Shown: positions 19,540 to 30,067 of the stretch, piece by piece
How positions within the stretch are numbered: position 1 is the first letter of the stretch
Layout of the letters: each line of letters begins with the position of its first letter
From: Lactarius indigo
Lineage: Eukaryota > Basidiomycota > Agaricomycetes > Russulales > Russulaceae
Reading direction: 5' to 3'
Assembly: GCA_025766275.1 (NCBI GenBank)
Contig: JAFKAC010000027.1
Coordinates: forward strand, 496,001-560,000
DNA: 64,000 nucleotides
Program-made: the position numbers and the translations under genes
The notes under the pieces: generated by a model
Seen by the model: only the letters and a program-made list of their open reading frames with translations
Told to the model about the DNA's origin: nothing
Database searches by the model: none

Positions 19540-21245
19540 CACAATGACCAGTGTGCACTCCTCTCTACCCTCATCAACGACTCCTCCGCCACACTTGTCA
19601 ACCCCGACTCCTCCAACGACACCACAGCTGTTAGAACTGAAGGTGGAGGCCACACCTCCATGCAGCATGAGGAAGATGGCCCTATCACTAGTGAAGAACT
19701 GCACCAGACACTGCAACGATTCCCTCTGCCCCTACAGGGAATTGTCGACGATGATCCAGCAACAACTCAACCAGCACCTCCGCCAATGTATGCCCTCACA
19801 AACCCCAACACCGGTGAGCCCGAAGTCTTCCTCACCGAAGACGAGCTTTTTCGGCTTCAAGCAGCTGTCCCGCGCGGTGAAACCGCTGGATGCCATGAAG
19901 AAGTACGAGCAAGAATGGAAGGAGACGGTGGCGCGGTGGCAGCAGGAGCAACTGCATATCGCCGCCTGCCGATGCCAAATGATGAAGGAGTGGAGGGAGT
20001 ACTGGACGAAGATGAGGATGAAAACGAGCTTAGAGACCACTACCCCATCAGGCACGCGTTCCTTAATCATGAATTCTACGCTGAAGATCCAGCCGCCACT
20101 CCCTACCTCGTCGACGCAGCGGGGGGGCCTTTACACCGAGGACGAGTCGCCGTGGCACAAGCGGCTCGTTATACACCAATGGGGGAACGAGACCCAGCAA
20201 CCAGGGCTGTCGTTTCTGAAGGGTTCCGGGTCAATAGAGGACCCGATTACATTCCATTCCCGATCAAGCTCCCCAATGTTGAAGCGCAGAACTAACAAGC
20301 AAGGGATAAGCTTGGACAGCTAGTAGGACAAGTTAACTTCAGAGGTGAAGGGAACTCTATTACAACTGCATACCTAGTAGGACAAGTTACTATAGAGAAG
20401 CAACGCCTATGAGTAAAGGTAATAAGAGAAGTAAAGAGGAAGGGACTTACACTTCAGAGGTGAAGGGAACTCTGAAGTGTAAGGGCGAAAACAGCAGTCC
20501 TTTTATACAGGACGCTTAGCTAATAATGGTCTGTGCGCACTGGTGACTCAAACACAATACAGGTGGTCTGTGCGCCAGAGGGAGAAACGCCATTGGATGG
20601 CAGAGAACAATAACTGCCTAAAGCAGACAATACCGGTATCTTAATAATAGAAAGAACAATAAGAACCATATATAGGTCTTAACAATAAAGATAAACAAAA
20701 GCGGTCCGTATGAGTCCGGAGTGTCCATAAGTCCATAAGGGACAGATACCGTATATAGTATGTGGGCTGACTCAATCAGATCCCACGAGACATATGACTT
20801 TAATAGTCACGTCTCAACACCCAACGGACCGATGGTACAAGCAACCCACGTACAGGTTATCAGAGGAGGAGACCCCTTTGTACTTGGACTAGCCCCGGGA
20901 TCGGGCTTCCTTTATGGCAAACCCCTCTACGCCACTCCCCATCTCCCGAAAAACAACTGCGCATTCATACCTCATGAGGAGTATTTCATGCTCCGCGACC
21001 GACACCCCACTGACCTACTGCTAATGCGCATCGGGGATGTCACTCTTACACAAGAACTGCACCGATTCCGGCAGTTCGCCTTCGCCGAAGACCAGTTAGA
21101 TAAGCGGATTCGGCAACTGCAGTTGGAGAGGGAGATGGTGATCGGGGATAAAAAGGACAGTCTTTACCGTCTCGAAAGGGCTAACATACTGGCAAGGATG
21201 GAAGATGAAGCGGAACGGATGAGGCAGGAATCGATGGCGGATTAG
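19540..21245 (+). pseudogene. Pol C-terminal extension of chromovirus B, split by a solo LTR
   Basis: Same frame as Pol with no further stop until the LTR insertion. It resumes in frame after the 3' duplication (20825) and ends at TAG 21243-21245, 32 bp before the 3' LTR. About 385 codons excluding the insertion. Segments shared with element Z (1-915) include RHAFL, TPYLV, EGFRVNR, LYGKPLYATPH and DSLYRLERA. The middle is acidic (DEDEDENE); the C-terminus is helical and charged. No known catalytic motif, signal or membrane segment. A second frame (19496-20323) over its first part also resembles Z. It may act as an extra integrase tail domain or a separately made accessory protein; both are inference. 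Confidence 0.6.
20277..20819 (-). mobile_element. Solo LTR, ~543-bp family, copy 2
   Basis: 543 bp, TGTTGA/TCAACA ends, perfect TSD CCCAA (20272-20276, 20820-20824). Inserted in the Pol extension of B. TATAAAA is on the minus strand. Confidence 0.95.
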
Positions 21246-21277
21246 TGAGGTGGGCCTCACTCCTGAAAAGGGGGTGA

Positions 21278-21784
21278 TGTTACGGTACGAACTTGACGAC
21301 TCATTACACATGACTCACGACCGGTTATGACTACGGTCCGATATCAGTATTAGTCATGGACTCTTACCTCACATCAGTCAGCATAGTAGTTCGCATGTGA
21401 TTGTGACTCATGATGACTCATTCCTAGGATAGCTGTACTAGGGTCCGAGCTAGTTACGCTATTGGTTACTTACTATTCCAGCGGCGCTTTAAAGCCCGCA
21501 CGTATCTGTATAAATAGTTGACTCAGAAGACCAAGAGTCCCCATCTTGGTCTTCTTCAATCCACTATCTTGACTTGTCTCTTATCCACCTTAGTCTTCGA
21601 CTAAGTGCGCCTCCACTTTTATCCACCAAGGGATAGTACTTCTTCATCTTTGCTGCAGCGTGTGCCAGTGTGCCCCTGTTCAGCCTGCGTTGGGTTGACA
21701 CGTGATCCTCATTCGCCTACCTTTCGCTAAGTCGATTATGCCTTCTTCAAGTCCAAGTCGGACTGACGCTGGTGGAGCGTAACA
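21278..21784 (+). repeat. 3' LTR of chromovirus B
   Basis: 507 bp, preceded by a purine-rich tract (GAAAAGGGGGTGA), colinear with the 5' LTR without indels. Confidence 0.95.
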
Positions 21785-22262
21785 GACTGCCAGCGGAATA
21801 AAGTCAATACAAAACCAACCCACGCACCATTATACCCTATCACCGCAATCACTGATGCCCCCCCCTTTCACACCATCGCATTGGACTTCATCACAAAATT
21901 ACCAACCTCCCAGTCATACGACAGCATCCTCACAGTTACGGATCACGACTGCAGCAAGGCGTCAATATTCATCCCGTGCAACGAGGAGATTACAGCGGAG
22001 GAAATGGCTATCCTGTATGTCGATCATGTGTTCAGACGATTCGGATTACCTCGCAAAATCATCAGTGACCGTGATCCCCGATTTACATCAAGGTTTACTA
22101 AGGAGGTATGCCAGATCTTGGACATCAAACAAAACGTGTCAACAGCATATCACCCACGCACGGATGGACAATCAGAGCGAACCAATCAGTGGTTGGAGCA
22201 GTATCTGCGATTCTGGGCCAACGAGCGGCAAGATAACTGGGCGGCATATCTTCCCATAGCAT
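21785..22262 (+). pseudogene. pol: pol of chromovirus A, second part (integrase core)
   Basis: Continues the integrase of A after the GACTG duplication: the last zinc-finger Cys context (CADC|QRN), then the core with DFITKLP, SDRDPRFTS and DGQSERTNQWLEQ. It ends at about residue IA of AYLPIA where Copia LTR sequence begins. The integrase C-terminus, chromodomain and 3' LTR of A are missing. Confidence 0.9.
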
Positions 22263-22636
22263 ACAGAGGTGTGACACTAGTACAAGGACAGTAACATAGA
22301 GTCACGGAATACAAGGAGCGTTGTTCTACATACAGGACAAAAGGAATGTACCAAAAGAGAACAAGGCGACCAGAACAAAGAAAGTCTAGACAAGTATGAT
22401 ATCATAGTGACATCACAATAAAGATAACGCCGTAAAGAGAACAAAGGAAGGAGTACAATGAAATGTCCAGAATGTTCTACATGATGTCTTTTGTACATGA
22501 TGTCATAGATAAGCTAAGAAGTCCGAGATTGTACAGATCATATAATCTAATCTACAGGTCCAATATATCTTATCTAAAGCAGTCCATATCTGCAAGTCCT
22601 TTAGAGCCGCTAAGTGCGCGCGGGTCACTTATCAAC
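22263..22636 (-). mobile_element. Truncated Copia LTR, minus orientation
   Basis: 374 bp matching the first two thirds of the Copia LTR in reverse, ending TTATCAACA. The other terminus (TGATGAAC) is missing; the break is at the equivalent of the TATA region. No TSD can be assigned. It marks a deletion junction that removed the 3' end of element A. Confidence 0.85.
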
Positions 22637-23188
22637 AGCTAAGACTTGAGGTGCGAATGTCAGTGGTGGCTGGATCTGCACAGGAGCTGGACGTGAAGAA
22701 GCTTGGGCATCATGGTCTTGACTAAAATCCACTTACCATCATGAAGAAGTGCTATATATGGGGCGTTATCAGAGGGGGGATGGGACAAGGCATTGTCAAG
22801 GCTACGTACCAAGGTGGAGGGTGGAATCCTTCAAAGGTTGTCATTGAAGAGTGTTCAGCCCTCCTGGAGCAGCTTTCTGGCGAAAATAAGACGCTGCTGA
22901 TCTAGAGAAATTCCCAGTCTCAGACGAAGGAGAACCAAACGGTGATGAGAACACCGACAACGATCGAACCGAAATCGTCCGAGTGTTGACGACAGGAATG
23001 ATATCCTGAAACCCAAAGAACTCGGATTGCAGGGCTATGTGGGGTGGTGTCAGCGGGATGATGACAGACAAGGCGCAGACTCACTTTGCTAGTCACAGTA
23101 GGGGGTGGTGTCAAAACAAGAATGTCCTTGAAAGCTTGTAGGTCTCAATATCCATGGAGATGACTTTGAAGGTTTGATAACTGTATCT
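22637..23188. other. No gene recognised
   Basis: 552 bp between Copia sequences. Only short open frames on both strands, none with a recognisable motif. TATCT at 23184-23188 is the target duplication of the Copia element. Confidence 0.5.
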
Positions 23189-23928
23189 TGTTGATAAGTG
23201 ACCCTTGCGCACTTAGCGGCTCGTACGGACCGGACTTGCAGCATGGACTGCTTTAGATTAGATTAATTGGACTTGTAGATTACTTACATTTGATCTGTAC
23301 AATCTAGCGCTGATCATTGTGTTGATAAGTGACCCTTGCGCACTTAGCGGCTCATACGGACCAGACTTACAGATACGGACTGCTGTAGATTAATTAGGAC
23401 CGCTTTAGATTAGATTTGATCTGTACAATCTAGGACTTCTATGACATCACTGTACAATGACATCATATGGACTACTTCTGGACTTTTCATTGTACTACGC
23501 GTTCTTGTATCTTTCTTTGTTCTGCATTAGGCCTATCCTTATTATGATGTCATTATGATATCATCTCAGTCTGGACTCTTCTTGTTCTATACGCCTTGTT
23601 CTCCATATGCACACTCCTTTGTCCTGTTATAGAACAATGCGCTCCTTGTGCTCTGTGACTTGTAGTTACTTCCCTTGTACTAGTGTCACACCTCTGTACA
23701 GTATAAGTAGACTGCTTGTACGCCCTGGTCCACATCAGTTCTCTCACTGCTGTGTGCCAGGTATGTCTTCTCCTCTGTAAATACCATAATCAGTTCTCTC
23801 ACTGCTGTGTGCCAGACACTCTTGCTTCACTCTGCTAGACTCCTGTTGCTGCTTTCCAGCCACCTTGACATATCTCACCACAGTCTCCTTGTCACTGTGA
23901 GTATGTCCTTCTTGTGTGCTGTTCATCA
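23189..23928 (+). repeat. 5' LTR of the Copia element, with duplicated head
   Basis: 23189-23319 repeats the first 131 bp of the 3' LTR exactly in kind (ending GATCATTG). A complete 609-bp LTR (23320-23928) then begins. TATAAGTAG lies at 23702, and a 27-bp direct repeat occurs at 23734-23760 and 23789-23815, period 55 bp. The first copy is followed by GTATGT. Confidence 0.85.
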
Positions 23929-23942
23929 GGTTATGGGCCCTG
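23929..23942 (+). promoter_or_regulatory. PBS of the Copia element, complementary to initiator tRNA anticodon loop
   Basis: GGTTATGGGCCCTG immediately follows the LTR. Its complement contains GGGCCCATAACC, the anticodon stem-loop (CAT anticodon) known from eukaryotic initiator tRNA-Met. This indicates priming by a half-tRNA as in Drosophila copia and yeast Ty5. Confidence 0.7.
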
Positions 23943-24709
23943 GTGCCCTAGCCACTCCACTTGGCTGGTCACTGTCTTCCTAGGAGGATACACCAGGCTA
24001 AGGTCTGTCTGGGGCCTTACCAGCCTTGCCCAAGGCAGAGAGCAGTGGGGCGCCACTTGTCTCTGCTGAGGAACCTCCTGTGTATGTACTGCCCAGTAGT
24101 CCTACTTTCACCCCTACTGTTTTCCTAGCCCCTGCGCTATGCGCAAGGAGACTGGGTCTGGTAGCCCCTTAACTTCAAAATATCCAGGCATGCATGGCCC
24201 ACTGGGCTGTGTATTGTGGAGCTTAGCGCCAGCTGTCTCTGGTGCTCCACACTGGGCGCAGGATCTCCTCACCATGGGAGTATAAAACCTGGTTCAGGCT
24301 CTGGGGGGTGTTCACCTTATGGTGTTCTGCAACCAGATACCTGCCTTGTAGCGGCAATGGGAAAGGATTCAGTAAAGCCACTTGTGGCGATGAGGCAACC
24401 AACAGGCTGAGGAGGCTGAGGTAGACAGCCTTGGGCTCTGAAAGCATTCCCTTCACCTTCCCCCTGACGCAAACCATTTGAGCTGTGTCCTAGACACATC
24501 CTGGCTGGCAGCTAGCTCATGGTATGGCAAAGGGACTCTTCCAACCTGGGCCTAGCCCTTGTATCACTGGCATACTATCAGGAGGCAGGACACGTTAGCG
24601 TTCTGGCCTTACAGAATCACAGACAGGAGTGGTATCCCCCTCTATCTTTGTCTTGCAAACTATAAAGCACTGTCGCTGACTGCTCCTCGGTGATAGATAA
24701 ATCATCCCA
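23943..24709 (+). other. Copia 5' leader, no coding sequence recognised
   Basis: 767 bp between the PBS and the gag ATG. Contains several short ORFs and ATGs but no conserved protein. A leader intron is possible but I cannot place it. Confidence 0.5.
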
Positions 24710-25348
24710 ATGTCTGGCTCTTCATCTACCCCTGCTGCCGGTGCTGGTGCTCCTCCCAGCCCCACTGGTGGCTCTGCAGGAGGCTCACTCCCTCCTCCTT
24801 CTGGATCCACTCCCTCCACACGCGTATCTGCCGCGTATGGTGCAACCTTTGGCATGCCCTCTGGCATCCGCCTTGAACAGTTTGATGGCACTGGTTGGAA
24901 CGAATGGTCTGGGACCATTGAGGCCATCCTCACGCTGCACAAAGCTGAGGATGTGTTCACTTTGGATACACCCCCATCTGGCATCACTACAGATGAGTGG
25001 GACTCAGTCCAGCGTCGTTCCAAGGCGTACCTCCGCCTCTACCTCAAACCAGATGTCTACTCGCTTGTGGCAGATAACACTGCCTATCCTACCTTTAAGG
25101 ACAAGTGGGCCAAGCTCAAGGACGTATATGGAGGTGCTTCAGGCAGCACCACCATCTTTAATTTGTGGATTCAAATAACACAAGCCCGCCTCGACGACTC
25201 CGCACCCATGGCCGCTCAGCTGGCCAAGCTCAATGAGCTTAGGTTTGCCCTTTCCAATGCACAGATGGGTGTCTCTGACATCCAGTACTGTCTCATTCTC
25301 CTCCACGCATTGCCGCCCTCTTATGAGGTGTTGGCCTCTACTGGATGA
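24710..25348 (+). pseudogene. gag: gag of the Copia element, truncated
   Basis: ATG at 24710 (MSGSSSTPAAG), Ala/Gly/Pro/Ser-rich start, then the Copia-type Gag core (FDGTGWNEWSGTIEAIL; W, LRLYL and the LKDVYGG helix; QLAKLNELRFALS; LHALPPSYEVL). The frame ends at TGA 25346-25348 because of a deletion. In the neighbouring frame the text jumps directly to a Lys/Glu-rich spacer and the protease. The CCHC zinc knuckle normally found between these parts is absent. Gag packages the RNA; without the knuckle and in a broken frame this copy is dead. Confidence 0.85.
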
Positions 25349-28300
25349 GGCTGACGCAAAGGAGAAGGAGAAAGCAGGCAACAAGGCCGCCAATAGTCAT
25401 GTCTTAGTACCTACCACCGCCTCCATTACAGAGGTCATAAAGCCCAAGATAGATTGGGCCTCTGAATCAATTGGTGTTGCCTTGTATGCTGCCTCGCGAG
25501 TGCATTGGATGATGGACAGTGGTGCTACACACCACATTACACCACATTGGTCTGACTTCAAGGACTACACCCCAACTAAAGGCACTGTACGCCTAGGGGA
25601 TAAATCCACAATAGACCAAGTGGGTGTCGGGTCTGTCGTCTTTACAACGAGCCAGGGTATCTCTATCACCCTCAGTAATGTGCTGGACCTACCACAGGTG
25701 AAGACGCGCATCGACAAGATGCGCGCCCTAGCACAAAAGGGTGCTGAGATTGCCTTTGACAGTGGCTCATTTAAAATATCTGTCAACCGAAAGTGTGTGG
25801 CCAAAGGCTACCTTGAGGACAACCTTTACTGGTTGGATGCAGCCAGCATCGGCCTCAACGCCCACACAAAATCAAGTGCTGCCACACTTGATATCTGGCA
25901 TCAACACATGGGACACATCTCCTCTGCAGCACTGAAGGCGCATGGTCCCTCTGCCACTACCGGCATGGACATAGATAGCTCCACCACGGCCCACACAGTC
26001 TGCCGTGGGTGCGAGATGGGTAAATCCACTCGTTAACCCTTTTCTGCATCCTCCAACAAGAGGACAACTCGTCAATTTGAGATTGTACACAGTGACCTTG
26101 CCGGTCCTATGCAGACTCAGTCCCTGCAAGGCTCGACCTACACAGCCACCTTCATAGACGACCACACTAAGTTCACTGTGGTCCACTTCCTTAAGTCAAA
26201 GGACCAGTTTGCTAAGTCGCTGCAAATGTATTTGGCCTGGGGTGAAACCCAGTCTGGCCATAAACTGTGCGCTCTGCACTCTGACCGCAGTGGCGAATAC
26301 ATGTCGAGTGTCACGCAGGACATTCTTAAGCAGAAAGGGATAGAGCATCACCTCACGATGCCGGGTTCACCACAGTCCAACGGAAAAGCCGAGCGGTTTA
26401 ACCGCACCATTATGGATAAGGCAATGTCCATGCTCCACACAGCTGGCATGTCTAAAGGCTTCTGGGAGCATGCAGTGTGTGCAGCTGTGCACATCTACAA
26501 CCGCTCTCCAGTCCGTGGGCTTAAGTGGCGCACTCCCTATGAGCTCTGGCACTCTGGCAAAGTGCCTGATGTCTCACATCTTCGCATCTTTGGATGCAAG
26601 GGGTACATGCACGTACCCGCTGATAAGCGTCGCAAATTGGATGCGAAGGCCATTGAGGTCACGCTTATTGGGTTTGAGCCCGAATCTAAGGGCTATAAGC
26701 TCTGGGACCGCTCAACCCGCTCCGTCCGAGTGTCCAGGGATGTGACATTCGATGAGAGTAGCTTCCCGTCCCTCCAGGGTGTTGAGACGCACCCCACACC
26801 TTCACCACCAGTCGTGCCTAGCACAACAGTGACTGCTGTGCCTCACCCGCCGGCGTTACCACCAATGCGAGCCCCCTCCCCTGCACACTCCAGTAGTAGT
26901 GAGGAGGAGGATGTAGAAAACCTTTTGGACCCTCCACAAGTCCAACCACGCCCTACCACACCACCACCTGCTCTGCCAGCTCTGCCCACCACACCTAAAC
27001 ATGAGCAGACCACTCCCACTTCACCCCCGCCACGTCCTAGTGCAACGCGCATTATGCGCCATGTCCCTCCTCCCTCACCAGAAATGCCTGGGGGATTTGA
27101 GGATCGTGCACAGCATAGTCAGCTGTTGCGCGAAATGGACAATGCACCAAGGCGCACTGCTCGTGTCCCTGTGCCTAATCTGCGTTACTTCAATGCGGAC
27201 AATGCGGCATGGCGCGGCAGGCGTCTGGGGTATGCAGAGTTATTGGCTGCTGCCTTTATAGGCCGAGACCCTGCAACTTATGCAGAAGCCATGCGGTCTG
27301 CAGCTGCAGAAGAGTGGACTAAGGCATGTCAGTATGAAATGGACGCCCTAGCTAAAAATGGGACTTGGGAGTTAGTGGATCTCCCGCCTAATCACAAGGC
27401 AGTAAAATCCAAATGGGTCTTTAAGCTCAAAGTGGATGGCCGCTACAGAGCTCGCTTGGTGGCTAAGGGATTCATGCAGATCCCTGGCATAGATTTTGAT
27501 GAAACCTTCTCTCCTGTCGCACAATTTGAGTTGCTACGTTTACTTCTGGCGTTGGCCGCGCTGGAGGACTGGCACATCCATCAGATGGATGTTAAGTCTG
27601 CTTTTCTCAATGGCATGCTTGACGAGGAGATTTACATGGAGCAGCCACAAGGTTTCACTGTCACTGGCTCTGAGACGAAGGTGTGTCGCCTAGTCAAGGC
27701 GATCTATGGTCTCAAACAGGCCTCCCGCGCATGGAACTTGCAATTCCATGGAGTGCTCACTGCACTTGGCTTTAAGCGGACGTTTGCTGATGCTGGCATA
27801 TATGTGATGCCTCAACGGGAGGGGTATGATCCACTCTTCGTTATTGTCTACGTTGACGACATCACTATACTGGGTCCCTCGTTGAGTGGAATTAAGCATC
27901 TTAAGTCAGACTTGTCTGAACGCTATGAGATGACAGATCTCGGGGAGATAGAGTCTTATCTTGGTATGTGCATTGTGCACGACCGCTCCCTCAGACGCAT
28001 CGAAATAGATCAGTCTGGCTACATCAAGGATGTCCTTGAACGCTTTGGCATGTCTGATGCCACACCACACAACACACCCTTGCCCGCTGGTGCTGACGAG
28101 CACTTGGTTAAATATATGTCGCAGGCAACTGCCTCAGATATTTCCCACTACCAGTCTCTGATTGGGAGTCTGCTTTATGTGCAGATTGGCACTAGGCCAG
28201 ATATCTCCTTCGCTGTGTCACGTTTGGCGCAGTACACAGCAAACCCTTCACCACAACATCTGCGACTTGCGCAGTATGTCCTATCCTACCTAGTGGGAAC

Positions 28301-28811
28301 TATGGATATGCGTATTGTCTACGATGGCACCAATGGCGATGGCCTTCACGGCTACACTGATTCCAGTCTGGCTGATCAGACTGATGACCGCCACTCCACC
28401 TCTGGTTATGTGTTCTTACTAGCTAACGGTGCAATAAGCTGGTCTTCGCGCAAGCAAAAGACTGTTGCCCAAAACACAACGGAAGCAGAATACATGGCCA
28501 TGACTGACGCGGCTAACCAGGCTGCGTGGTATCAGAGCTTCCTCATGGAACTCGGGTACGAGGTCGATGACCCCATCCCATTACATGGTGACAATAAGGG
28601 TGCCATTGACTTGGCTTTGAACCCTGTCACTGGGAGACGGTCTAAGCACATTGCCATACGGCATCATGTCATTCGGGAGTACATTGAAAAGGGGACCATC
28701 ACCCTCATTAGAACTCCTACTGTAGATATGGTTGCGGACGGCTTCACAAAGTCACTACCGTGTGTCCTGCTGCAGAAGCACAATGATGACATGGGACTTG
28801 TGTGTACTTAG
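25338..28811 (+). pseudogene. pol: pol of the Copia element (PR-IN-RT-RNase H)
   Basis: Protease has WMMDSGATHH (about 25,510). The gag-pre-integrase zinc region is H-x-H ... C-x2-C (25,890-26,020), followed by TAA 26034-26036 in place of a sense codon. The integrase core has HSDLAGP, HSDRSGEY and SNGKAERFNRT, giving D, D, E. A proline-rich linker follows (26,790-27,100). RT begins around WVFKLKVDG, with QMDVKSAFLNG and catalytic YVDD (about 27,850). RNase H has YTDSSLADQ, TEAEYMAM and the terminal H-IAIRHH-x-IREYIE. From 26109 to the stop at 28809-28811 the frame is intact (900 codons). Confidence 0.92.
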
Positions 28812-28823
28812 ATTGTAAATCAC

Positions 28824-28830
28824 GGGGAGA
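28824..28830 (+). promoter_or_regulatory. Polypurine tract of the Copia element
   Basis: GGGGAGA directly precedes the 3' LTR at 28831. Confidence 0.7.
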
Positions 28831-29992
28831 TGTTGATAAGTGACCCTTGCGCACTTAGCGGCTCGTACGGACCGGACTTGCAGCATGGACTGCTTTAGAT
28901 TAGATTAATTGGACTTGTAGATTACTTACATTTGATCTGTACAATCTAGCGCTGATCATTGCGTCATGTATGACATCATGTACTATGACATCATGTAGAA
29001 CACTCTGGACACTTCATTGTACTCAGTGCTTTGTTCTCCTTTAGTTCTTATCTTTATTGTGATGTCATTATGATATCATCTTTGTCTGGACTCTCTTTGT
29101 TCTAGTTGCCTTGTTCCCTTTTCATACACTCCTTTTGTCCTGTATGTAGAACAACGCTCCTTGTATTCTGTGACTCTACGTTACCACTCTTGTACTAGTG
29201 TCACACCTCTGTACAGTATAAGTAATAGTGCTTGTACGCTCCTGGTCCACATCAGTTCTCTCACTGCTGTGTGCCAGGTATGTCCTCTCCACTGTAATAC
29301 TATTATCAGTGTTGAGACGCGACTATTAAAGTCATATGTCTCGTGGGATCTGATTGAGTCAGCCCACATACTATATACGGTATCTGTCCCTTATGGACTT
29401 ATGGACACTCCGGACTCATACGGACCGCTTTTGTTTATCTTTATTGTTAAGACCTATATATGGTTCTTATTGTTCTTTCTATTATTAAGATACCGGTATT
29501 GTCTGCTTTAGGCAGTTATTGTTCTCTGCCATCCAATGGCGTTTCTCCCTCTGGTGCACAGACCACCTGTATTGTGTTTGAGTCACCAGTGCGCACAGAC
29601 CATTATTAGCTAAGCGTCCTGTATAAAAGGACTGCTGTTTTCGCCCTTACACTTCAGAGTTCCCTTCACCTCTGAAGTGTAAGTCCCTTCCTCTTTACTT
29701 CTCTTATTACCTTTACTCATAGGCGTTGCTTCTCTATAGTAACTTGTCCTACTAGGTATGCAGTTGTAACAGAGTTCCCTTCACCTCTGAAGTTAACTTG
29801 TCCTACTAGCTGTCTAAGCTTATCCCTTGCTTGTTAGTTCTGCGCTTCAACAATCAGTTCTCTCACTGCTGTGTGCCAGACACTCTTGCTTCACTCTGCT
29901 AGACTCCTGTTGCTGCTTTCCAGCCACCTTGACATATCTCACCACAGTCTCCTTGTCACTGTGAGTATGTCCTTCTTGTGTGCTGTTCATCA
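28831..29992 (+). repeat. 3' LTR of the Copia element, interrupted
   Basis: 28831-29309 and 29853-29992, TGTTGATAAG to GTTCATCA. The interruption is a solo LTR that entered within the second of the two ~25-bp repeats. The end is followed by TATCT. Confidence 0.93.
29310..29852 (+). mobile_element. Solo LTR, ~543-bp family, copy 3
   Basis: 543 bp, perfect TSD ATCAG (29305-29309, 29853-29857). TATAAAA at 29622-29628 shows the plus orientation. A 14-bp perfect stem CTTACACTTCAGAG/CTCTGAAGTGTAAG lies at 29646-29683. Confidence 0.95.
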
Positions 29993-30067
29993 TATCTCGC
30001 ATCAGCAACGGCTGTAGATGCATGCATGAGCTCCTGATGCAGTAAACAGATATAGACGACACCTCAT

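Larger units (their letters stand above)
13329..21784 (+). mobile_element. Chromovirus B (Ty3/Gypsy, chromodomain), near complete
   Basis: Two LTRs of 507 bp each (13329-13835 and 21278-21784) and a perfect TSD GACTG (13324-13328, 21785-21789) inside the integrase of element A. Order: PBS, gag, -1 frameshift, protease, RT, RNase H, integrase, chromodomain, C-terminal extension, PPT. Coding is interrupted by six TGA codons and by one solo LTR at 20277-20819, otherwise the frames are intact. The domain order and chromodomain place it in the chromoviruses. The LTRs differ by about a dozen mostly CpG transitions, so the insertion is relatively young. Confidence 0.95.
7908..22262 (+). mobile_element. 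Chromovirus A (Ty3/Gypsy), nested and 3'-truncated
   Basis: The 5' LTR (7908-8382) is followed by the PBS, a decayed gag, protease, RT, RNase H and the integrase zinc finger. The element is interrupted by a solo LTR (10578-11122) and by all of element B plus its TSD (13329-21784, GACTG). Integrase resumes at 21785 and is cut at 22262 by a truncated Copia LTR. No 3' LTR or chromodomain remains. The bases before the 5' LTR are GCAAG, but the partner duplication is lost. Confidence 0.9.
23189..29992 (+). mobile_element. Ty1/Copia retrotransposon with chimeric 5' LTR
   Basis: Outer ends TGTTGATAAG (23189) and GTTCATCA (29992) are flanked by a perfect TSD TATCT (23184-23188, 29993-29997). Internal order is gag, protease, integrase, RT, RNase H, the Copia order (integrase before RT). 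The 5' LTR has an extra 131-bp head and the 3' LTR is split by a solo LTR (29310-29852). Coding is broken by a gag/pol deletion with frameshift and one TAA. Confidence 0.93.
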
